Source: Lentisphaerota bacterium
GTDB taxonomy: Bacteria; Verrucomicrobiota; Kiritimatiellia; RFP12; UBA3636
Assembly: GCA_012514445.1 (NCBI GenBank)
Contig: JAAZAI010000254.1
Coordinates: forward strand, 1 to 15,377
Length of the DNA stretch: 15,377 nucleotides
Reading direction: 5' to 3'
This document shows, piece by piece, positions 5,641 to 11,518 of the stretch; position 1 is the first letter of the stretch; every line of letters starts with the position of its first letter. Both the position numbers and the translations under genes were made by a program. The notes under the pieces are model-generated. The model searched no databases, was not told the DNA's origin, and worked only from the letters and a program-made list of their open reading frames with translations.

Positions 5641-8262
5641 ATGAAAATCACTCGACTCAAAGTCAACCACCTGACCGCCCCGATCGGCAACAATCTCGAC
5701 GATCTCAGCCTCTCCTGGACCGTCGAAGGGGCCAAAGCGCCCCGGCAGAAGTCCGCTCGCGTCGAGATCGCGCTCGACCGCGCCTTCCGCAAGACGGTCT
5801 TCGACAGCGGCGCGCGCGCCGACATCGATTCACTCGCCTTCAACCCCGGCATCGCCCTCGAGCCCCGCATCCGCTACTTCTGGCGCGTCTCCGTCGTCAC
5901 CTCCAAGAACGAAAAGGCCTCCGCCGTCTCGACATTCGAAACCGGCAAGCGGGGCGAAGCCTGGGCGGCCCGCTGGATCACGGCGCCCTTCGGCGACGGC
6001 AGCGCGCCCTTCCTCGTGCGCAAGACGTTCACGGTCGACAAGCCGGCCGACGTCCGCGTCTACTGCGCCGCGCTCGGCATCTTCCAGATCGAAGTCAACG
6101 GCCAGCCGGCGACGGACGAAGTGCTGCTGCCCGGCTACCACTCCTACACGAAGCAAATCCAAATCCAGACCTTCGACATCGCGCCGCTCCTGCGCCCCGG
6201 CGAGAACACCCTGGCCTTCCACGTCGGCTGGGGCTGGTATCGCAGCAGCATGGGATGGGGCGGCTCGGGCCCCTTCGGGCCGACGATCGGCATCGCCTGC
6301 GAAGTGCGCGCCAAGTCCCGCGGCCAGGACGCCCTGCTCGCGGTCTCCGACGCCTCCTGGCTCTGCGCCCCCTCCCCCGTCCTGCGCAGCGAGATCTACT
6401 ACGGCGAGGACTACGACGCCCGCCGCGAAATCGCCGGCTGGTCGACGAACGGCTGCGTCGCCGGCGACTGGGCCGCCGCGCGCGAGTTCGCGCCGGAGGC
6501 CGGCGCCGCCGGACCGCTGGCCGACCGCTTCTCGCCGCCCATCCGCATCCAGGAGACGCTGACGCCCGAAGTGATCAAGACCCCGGCCGGCGAGACCGTC
6601 CTCGATTTCAAACAGGAGCTCACGGGATGGGTCGAAATCGTCAACCGCGCGCCCGCGGGCGCCACCTGGCGCTTCCAAGTCGGCGAAATCCTCCAGAAGG
6701 GCAATTTCTACCGCGACAACCTCCGCTCCGCCGAGGCCCAGTACACGTTCACCTCCGACGGCCGCGTCGGCCCCGTCCGCCCGCATTTCACGTTCTACGG
6801 CTTCCGCTACGTCAAGCTCGAGGGATTCCCCGAAACGGTGGATCCCGCGGACTTCAAGGCGCTCGTCATCCACTCCGACCTCGAACGCACCGGCTCGATC
6901 GAGACCTCGAACCCCCTCGTCAACCGCCTCTTCGCGAACGCGCTCTGGGGGCAGAAAGGCAACTTCCTCGACGTGCCCACGGACTGCCCGCAGCGCGACG
7001 AGCGCCTCGGCTGGACGGGCGACGCGCAGGTCTTCGCCGGCACCGCCTGCTTCAACATGGACTGCGCCGCGTTCTACGCGAAGTTCATGAACGACCTGCT
7101 CCTCGAACAGGCCGTCTACGACGGCGGCGTGCCCTACACCGTCCCCGCGCTCATGGCCTGGATCACGAAGCGCGAGAGCCACAGCTCCTGCGCCTGGGGC
7201 GACGTGGCCACCGTGCTGCCCTGGACGGTCTACACGTACTACGGCGACGCCTCGCTGCTCCGCCGCCAGTACACGGCCATGAAGGAATGGGTGCGCTACA
7301 TCAAGCGGCAGGACGACGAGCACGGCGGCGTCGGCCTCTGGCAGTCCGGCTTCCACTTCGCCGACTGGCTGGCCCTCGACAACTTCAAGAACCCCAAGGA
7401 CTGCATCGGCGCCACCGCCCCCTACTTCATCGCCTCCGCCTACTACGCCCGCTCCGTCGAATTGACGCTCAAGGCCGCCGAAGCCCTGGGCGAGAAGAAG
7501 GACGCCGCCGTCTACGCCAAGCTGCTCAAGAAGGTGAAGGCCGCCTTCCTGAAGGAATACTTCACGCCGGCCGGCCGCTGCGCCATCGACACGCAGACGG
7601 CGCATGCGCTGGCCCTGCACTTCGATCTCGTCCCCGAAGCGTTCCGCCCCCGCCTCGTCGCCGCCCTCGTCAAGAAGATCGAAGACAACGGCAAGGCTCT
7701 CTCCACCGGATTCGTCGGCACGCCCATCCTCTGCCGCGTCCTCTCGGACAACGGCCACGCCGATCTCGCCCGCGAACTGCTGCTCCGCGAGAAGTATCCA
7801 AGCTGGATCTACGAGATCAAGCTCGGGGCGACGACCATCTGGGAACGCTGGAATTCGCTGCTCGAAGACGGCACCTGCAGCGACACGGGCATGAACAGCA
7901 TGAACCACTACGCCTACGGCTCGATCGTGGAGTGGATGTACCGCAACCTCGCGGGCCTGCGCCCCCGCGAAGACGCGCCGGGCTTCCGCAAGGCCGTCAT
8001 CAAGCCGGACCTGCCGGCGGGGTTCGACTGGGTGAAGATGCGCTTCAACTCGCCCGTCGGCGAGTACAAGGTGGCGTGGCGCCGCACGGAAAAGACCGTC
8101 GCGTTCTCGATCGTCGTCCCCTTCGGCGCCGAGGCCGAGGTCGTCCTGCCGGCCGCCCCGAAGACCGTGAAGATGAACGGGAAGACGGTCGCCGCCAAGA
8201 ACCTCGTCCTGCGCGCGGGCGCCACCACGTTCAGCTACGCCCCCGCGGGCCAACCGGAGTAG
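5641..8262 (+). CDS. family GH78 alpha-L-rhamnosidase
   Basis: This 873-residue glycoside hydrolase removes terminal alpha-L-rhamnose from polysaccharides or glycosides. Domains in order: N-terminal fibronectin-like repeat (about 1-100), beta-sandwich with FLVRKTFTVDK and IFQIEVNGQ (about 120-290), conserved rhamnosidase sandwich around TVLDFKQELTGWVEI (about 305-405), the (alpha/alpha)6 catalytic barrel (about 415-770) and a C-terminal sandwich. The family signature DCPQRDERLGWTGDAQ begins at D448; E454 is the expected general acid. E735 in ATTIWERWNS matches the second catalytic Glu. No signal peptide is seen, so it probably acts in the cytoplasm on imported oligosaccharides. The start directly follows a repeat without a Shine-Dalgarno, and the protein begins at the usual point for the family. 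Only 3 bp separate its stop from the next gene, whose GGAG ribosome site lies inside this gene's last codons. Confidence 0.95.
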   Translation: MKITRLKVNHLTAPIGNNLDDLSLSWTVEGAKAPRQKSARVEIALDRAFRKTVFDSGARADIDSLAFNPGIALEPRIRYFWRVSVVTSKNEKASAVSTFETGKRGEAWAARWITAPFGDGSAPFLVRKTFTVDKPADVRVYCAALGIFQIEVNGQPATDEVLLPGYHSYTKQIQIQTFDIAPLLRPGENTLAFHVGWGWYRSSMGWGGSGPFGPTIGIACEVRAKSRGQDALLAVSDASWLCAPSPVLRSEIYYGEDYDARREIAGWSTNGCVAGDWAAAREFAPEAGAAGPLADRFSPPIRIQETLTPEVIKTPAGETVLDFKQELTGWVEIVNRAPAGATWRFQVGEILQKGNFYRDNLRSAEAQYTFTSDGRVGPVRPHFTFYGFRYVKLEGFPETVDPADFKALVIHSDLERTGSIETSNPLVNRLFANALWGQKGNFLDVPTDCPQRDERLGWTGDAQVFAGTACFNMDCAAFYAKFMNDLLLEQAVYDGGVPYTVPALMAWITKRESHSSCAWGDVATVLPWTVYTYYGDASLLRRQYTAMKEWVRYIKRQDDEHGGVGLWQSGFHFADWLALDNFKNPKDCIGATAPYFIASAYYARSVELTLKAAEALGEKKDAAVYAKLLKKVKAAFLKEYFTPAGRCAIDTQTAHALALHFDLVPEAFRPRLVAALVKKIEDNGKALSTGFVGTPILCRVLSDNGHADLARELLLREKYPSWIYEIKLGATTIWERWNSLLEDGTCSDTGMNSMNHYAYGSIVEWMYRNLAGLRPREDAPGFRKAVIKPDLPAGFDWVKMRFNSPVGEYKVAWRRTEKTVAFSIVVPFGAEAEVVLPAAPKTVKMNGKTVAAKNLVLRAGATTFSYAPAGQPE

Positions 8263-8265
8263 AGC

Positions 8266-8622
8266 ATGACCATCAACGACGTCGCCAAAGTTTTAAACGG
8301 CAAGATCCTCTTCAAGGAGGAGGGCCGCGACCGCCACGTGGGGGCGGTCGTCGCCTCGGATCTCATGAGCGACGTGCTCCTCGTGGACGCCGACGACATG
8401 CTGCTGCTCACCTCGCTCGCGAGCGACCAGGCGCTGCGCACCGCGCAGATCGTCGGCGCCATGGGCGTCGTGGTCCACAACGACAAGCCGCTCCCGGCCA
8501 CCATGCAGGACGTCGCGCGCCGCCTCGGAATCTCGCTGGTCACGGCGCCCTACGCCAAGTACGAGAGCTGCGTGCGAATCCACGCCGCGATCGAACGCGA
8601 CAAGCGCGGCGAGACGCTCTGA
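8266..8622 (+). CDS. DRTGG-domain protein (first copy)
   Basis: This 118-residue cytoplasmic protein has the single-domain DRTGG fold: VVASDLMSDVLLVDADDMLL, a central hydrophobic strand pair (AQIVGAMGVVVHNDKP), then the closing LGISLVTAPYAKYESCVRI. DRTGG domains are ligand- or regulatory-type modules related to a part of phosphotransacetylase and CBS-linked proteins; their biochemical role is unclear. In anaerobes such stand-alone copies occur with a CBS/HATPase protein, a second DRTGG protein and a PHP protein, often next to [FeFe]-hydrogenase genes, and the next three genes here are exactly that set. GGAG at 8255-8258, in the end of the rhamnosidase gene, sits seven bases before the ATG, which indicates translational coupling to that gene. 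Confidence 0.8.
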   Translation: MTINDVAKVLNGKILFKEEGRDRHVGAVVASDLMSDVLLVDADDMLLLTSLASDQALRTAQIVGAMGVVVHNDKPLPATMQDVARRLGISLVTAPYAKYESCVRIHAAIERDKRGETL

Positions 8623-8645
8623 CCCCCGGAACACGAAACCGCGCC

Positions 8646-9635
8646 ATGTCCGATCCAGCGCCAAACACCGAGCCCGACAAGGCGGCAAGCTCCGGCATCC
8701 CCGTCGGCGGCGAAACGTCGCCGCTCGTCATCATGGAACTCATCCAGCGGCTGAAAATCCGCGATGTGATGACGCGCAACCTCGTCACCCTGACGCGCGA
8801 GGACACGATGCGGCGGGCGCAGGAGCTCATGCGCATCGGCCACTTCAACGGCGTCCCCATCGCGGAGAACGGGCGGCTCTACGGCATTGTCAGCATCGAC
8901 GACATCATCCGCGCCCTCATCGGCGGCTACATCGACGACACCTGCGCGAAGCACATGTCCACGCACCTGATCGTGCTCGAGGACGACATGCCGATCTCCT
9001 TCGCGCTGCGCTACTTCGAGAACTACAAGTACGGCCGCTTCCCCGTGCTCAGCCGCGACCGCGCCCTCGTGGGCATCGTCAGCCAGCGCGACATCAACCG
9101 CGTGCTGCTCTACGAGCTGACCGCCGAGATCAACCGCCTCGAGCGCCAGATCACGCGCCCGCCCGAGGACGGCATCGGCGACGACCTCTACATGCTGCGC
9201 GAGTACCCCGTCGTCCGCCACGACTTCGAGAACGCCGGCAAGGCCGCCAACGAGATCAAGCGCCTGCTGCGCGAGCGCAACGTCGACACGCGCGTCACCC
9301 GCCGCATCGCCGTGGCCGCCTACGAACTCGAGATCAACATCTGCATCCACTCCCACGGCGGCACGCTCGCGATGATCGTCTCCAAGGGCGTCGCCGAGAT
9401 CGTCGCCAAGGACACCGGACCCGGCATCGAGGACGTCGAGTGGGCCTGCCAGGACGGCACGTCGACGGCCAACGACTGGATCCGCTCGCTGGGCTTCGGC
9501 GCCGGCATGGGCCTGGCCAACTCCAAGCGCGTGTCCGACCACTTCGAAATCAAGTCCGCCCTCGGCAAGGGCACGACGATCCGCTGCAAGTTCGACCTCC
9601 GGGGCCCCGCCCCGCAACAGGAGCCCTCGCCATGA
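8646..9635 (+). CDS. CBS-pair protein with RsbW-type HATPase domain
   Basis: This 329-residue cytoplasmic signalling protein has two CBS repeats (about residues 38-90, RDVMTRNLVTL to LYGIVSIDDIIRAL; and about 100-155, AKHMSTHLIVL to LVGIVSQRDINRVLL), followed by a GHKL ATPase domain (about 195-318). The ATPase shows the N box ELEINICIHS, the G1 box DTGPGI, the G2 region GFGAGMGLANSKRVSD and the terminal KGTTIRC. That is the anti-sigma/serine kinase (RsbW/SpoIIAB) layout and lacks a histidine phospho-acceptor domain. CBS pairs usually sense adenine nucleotides, so the protein may couple energy status to phosphorylation or binding of a partner. No sigma factor or anti-anti-sigma gene is adjacent; the DRTGG proteins on either side are candidate partners. 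Its TGA overlaps the next ATG (ATGA). The start at 8646 fits the gap; M30 is an alternative. Confidence 0.85.
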   Translation: MSDPAPNTEPDKAASSGIPVGGETSPLVIMELIQRLKIRDVMTRNLVTLTREDTMRRAQELMRIGHFNGVPIAENGRLYGIVSIDDIIRALIGGYIDDTCAKHMSTHLIVLEDDMPISFALRYFENYKYGRFPVLSRDRALVGIVSQRDINRVLLYELTAEINRLERQITRPPEDGIGDDLYMLREYPVVRHDFENAGKAANEIKRLLRERNVDTRVTRRIAVAAYELEINICIHSHGGTLAMIVSKGVAEIVAKDTGPGIEDVEWACQDGTSTANDWIRSLGFGAGMGLANSKRVSDHFEIKSALGKGTTIRCKFDLRGPAPQQEPSP

Positions 9636-9976
9636 CCCAAGACGCCCTCGCCGCCGCCTGCTCAGGACAGATCCTCGTCCCCGCCCCCGCCGACGCCGAG
9701 ATCGCCGCCGGCTACGCCTCCGACATGCTCAGCGACGTGATGGCCAACGCGCCCGACGCGGCCGCGCTGATCACCATCCAGAACCACGTCAACACGATCG
9801 CCGTCTGCACGCTCGCCAACATCCGCGTCGTCGTGGTCTGCCACGGGCGCCCGATTCCCGAAGACATGCGCAAGGCGGCCGCCGCCGAGGGCGTCGGAAT
9901 CATCTCCACCGACCTCTCGCAGTTCGAAGCCTCGTGCGCCATCGGCAAGGCGCTCGAGGGCGGCGCCTGCGCCTAG
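9632..9976 (+). CDS. DRTGG-domain protein (second copy)
   Basis: This 114-residue paralogue of the first DRTGG protein has the pattern GYASDMLSDVMANAPDAA, a central IAVCTLANIRVVVVCHGRP, and a terminal GVGIISTDLSQFEASCAI. It is closer than the first copy to the form usual in hydrogenase-linked clusters, with the SDMLSDVMANA stretch preserved. It begins four bases inside the preceding gene (ATGA overlap), so the ATPase protein and this one are likely made in fixed proportion and may act together. Biochemical function is unknown; ligand binding or phospho-acceptance are possibilities, not demonstrated by the sequence. Confidence 0.8.
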   Translation: MTQDALAAACSGQILVPAPADAEIAAGYASDMLSDVMANAPDAAALITIQNHVNTIAVCTLANIRVVVVCHGRPIPEDMRKAAAAEGVGIISTDLSQFEASCAIGKALEGGACA

Positions 9977-9997
9977 CGCGCCGGGAACGCCCGCACG

Positions 9998-10729
9998 ATG
10001 CGCTTCGACCTGCACATCCACTCCTGCCTCTCGCCCTGCGCCTCCCTCGAAATGGCGCCCTCCGCCATCGCCCGCGCCGCCCGGGAGCGCGGCCTCGGCG
10101 GCATCGCCATCGCGGATCACAACAGCGCCCGCAATGCGCAGGCCTTCGCGACGTGCTGCGCGCGGGAAGGCGTCGCGGCCCTCTTCGGACTCGAAGTCTG
10201 CACGGCGGAGGAAGTCCATGCGCTGACGATCTTCGACACGGTCGAACAGGCGATGGCGATGACGGCGTGGGTCTACGACGCGCTCGTCAAGCGCGTCAAC
10301 CAGCCCGAGGTCTTCGGCGATCAGCCCGTCGTCGACGCCGACGACAACATCGAGGAGCTTGAGTGGCGCATGCTCGGCTTCGCCACGCGGCGGACAGTCT
10401 ACGAGGTCGGCGAACACGCCCACGCGCTCGGCGGCCTCGTCGTCGCCAGCCACGTCGACCGCCCGTCCTTCAGCGCCTTCTCGCAGCTCGGCGTGCTCTC
10501 CGGCGACGAGGGCTTCGACGCCATGGAGCTGAGCCGCACGGCGGACGAATCCCGCTGGCGCGAGCGCACGGGCGCCATGCCCCTCGTGCGATCCTCAGAC
10601 TCGCACCTGCTCGCCGACCTCGGCCTCGTGTGGACGGAGGCGGACCTCGCCGCATTTACCGTAGCCGAGCTCCGCCGCGTCTTCCGCGAAGGCGCCACGA
10701 CGCTCTCGCCGCCGCTCACGCGCTTCTGA
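9998..10729 (+). CDS. PHP-domain metal-dependent phosphoesterase
   Basis: This 243-residue cytoplasmic protein of the PHP superfamily has the expected metal ligands: H6 and H8 in DLHIHSCLSP, D40 and H41 in IADHN, E66 in FGLEVC, the later His in VVASHVDRP, and the closing SSDSH. Such proteins hydrolyse phosphate esters or act as exonucleases on small nucleotides. The nearest well-known relatives are the YciV/RNase AM-type and polymerase-linked PHP domains, but this form with an insert after the Glu ligand is the one seen with DRTGG and HATPase genes beside hydrogenases. It is the last gene of the run; a 15-bp tandem repeat and a hairpin terminator follow. The substrate is unknown. The ATG start is fixed by the DLHIHS strand; the ribosome site is weak (GGGAA). 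Confidence 0.87.
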   Translation: MRFDLHIHSCLSPCASLEMAPSAIARAARERGLGGIAIADHNSARNAQAFATCCAREGVAALFGLEVCTAEEVHALTIFDTVEQAMAMTAWVYDALVKRVNQPEVFGDQPVVDADDNIEELEWRMLGFATRRTVYEVGEHAHALGGLVVASHVDRPSFSAFSQLGVLSGDEGFDAMELSRTADESRWRERTGAMPLVRSSDSHLLADLGLVWTEADLAAFTVAELRRVFREGATTLSPPLTRF

Positions 10730-10733
10730 GGGA

Positions 10734-10834
10734 AGGCTGTAGGGGCTGAGGCTGTAGGGGCTGAGGCTGTAGGGGCTGAGGCTGTAGGGGCTGAGGCTGT
10801 AGGGACTGAGGCTGTAGGGACTGAGGCTGTAGGA
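10734..10834. repeat. 15-bp tandem repeat (AGGCTGTAGGGGCTG), six full copies plus a part
   Basis: Copies begin at 10734, 10749, 10764, 10779, 10794 and 10809; the last two carry GGGACTG instead of GGGGCTG, and a seventh breaks off after ten bases or so. The array begins five bases after the PHP stop codon and ends just before the hairpin terminator, so it would be transcribed as the 3' tail of the operon. There are no spacers, so it is not a CRISPR array. Confidence 0.95.
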
Positions 10835-10840
10835 GATATC

Positions 10841-10860
10841 CCGGGCCGGGGCCCGGTTTT
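10841..10860 (+). terminator. hairpin terminator of the rhamnosidase-DRTGG-PHP operon
   Basis: CCGGGCC (10841-10847) and GGCCCGG (10850-10856) form a perfect 7-bp GC stem, followed by TTTT. It lies about 110 bp after the last stop codon and after the tandem repeat. The T-run is short, so efficiency is uncertain. Confidence 0.6.
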
Positions 10861-10962
10861 GCCCCTCTGCCTCGCATTATAATCTGGAACGCGAATTCAA
10901 GATTATTGCCATGCCTTGTGTACCCTTGATGGCTTGAGGGGCGCAATCCCTTGCGGCCGACT

Positions 10963-10984
10963 GTCACAGATTCGAATAGGTGAC
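10963..10984. other. imperfect 22-bp palindrome
   Basis: GTCAC and GTGAC flank a perfect ATTCGAAT core, with two unpaired bases on each side. It lies in the 789-bp gene-free spacer 10730-11518. It has the size of a dimeric regulator site but no promoter or gene is aligned with it. Confidence 0.3.
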
Positions 10985-11091
10985 TTCCTGACCTCGACCG
11001 GGTTTCAATGAGAGTTTCCGAAAATTGGCTTGGGATCTTTCTCCGCCATTGAGGCGGGATATGAGGGCTTTTTGCAACGAAGGGATCAATT

Positions 11092-11152
11092 TGAAATCAG
11101 GAAATCCGGAATGGGTGTTGGCTCCGCATCGCTTCTTGATTTCCTGATTTCA
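11092..11152. repeat. perfect 15-bp inverted repeat with 31-base loop
   Basis: TGAAATCAGGAAATC (11092-11106) and GATTTCCTGATTTCA (11138-11152) are exact complements. This AT-rich palindrome lies in otherwise GC-rich non-coding DNA. There is no gene for it to regulate nearby on either strand; it may be a relic of a mobile element or a structured RNA. Confidence 0.65.
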
Positions 11153-11226
11153 GATAGAAAAACCCGACACCTCGTCGTCCATCCGAGACACGCTTTCGCC
11201 AGACGGTCCGCGCCAGTCAATTCATT

Positions 11227-11264
11227 GAAAAGTGACCTCGGCGGAAATCGAAATGACACTTTTC
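11227..11264. repeat. GAAAAGTG/CACTTTTC inverted pair, possible insertion-sequence end relic
   Basis: GAAAAGTG (11227-11234) and CACTTTTC (11257-11264) are perfect inverted octamers. Repeated GAAAAGTG-type motifs are typical of IS21-family termini, from memory of the family. No transposase frame is present, so at most this is a remnant. Confidence 0.25.
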
Positions 11265-11302
11265 GTCGGCTGAACCAGCTCGTAGATCATACGCAAGAGC
11301 GG

Positions 11303-11416
11303 CCCTGGGACCGCGAGGCTTCCGCCTCGCATTCGGGGCGGAGCGGAAGCTCCGCGCTCCCAGGCTTTGCATGCGTGCTTTCGAGAGACCCTGGGACCGC
11401 GAGGCTTCCGCCTCGC
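11303..11416. repeat. REP-like palindromic elements, copy 2 and half copy 3
   Basis: Copy 2 (11303-11364) has a left arm starting CCCTGGGACCGCGAGGCTTC and a right arm ending in GCTCCGCGCTCCCAGG. A half element at 11389-11416 repeats the left arm exactly over 28 bases. Both belong to the same family as 2957-3021. Confidence 0.75.
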
Positions 11417-11518
11417 TTTTGGCAACCTCCGTCTCGGGCCTGCGGTCCTTACGGAAAGAGCCAAGCCCGTTTCCAGGAAAACCCCTCAAAACCCGCCCGA
11501 GGTCAGATGGCTTCCCGG

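Noticed and set aside
5830..8253. 807-residue minus-strand open frame
   Set aside because: It is antisense to the GH78 rhamnosidase, whose motifs and codon use are clear; long antisense frames are expected in GC-rich genes.
6255..8645. Arg/Pro-rich open frame upstream of, and in frame with, the CBS/HATPase protein
   Set aside because: It is an off-frame reading of the rhamnosidase and DRTGG genes; the real start is the ATG at 8646.
10734..10834. Possible CRISPR array
   Set aside because: The 15-bp units are directly adjacent with no spacers, and no cas genes are visible.
10878..10883. Perfect TATAAT as a -10 box
   Set aside because: No -35 at the right distance on the plus strand and no gene begins downstream.
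10963..10984. T-arm-like TTCGAAT suggesting a tRNA
   Set aside because: The flanking bases do not form a T stem and no acceptor or anticodon stems can be drawn.
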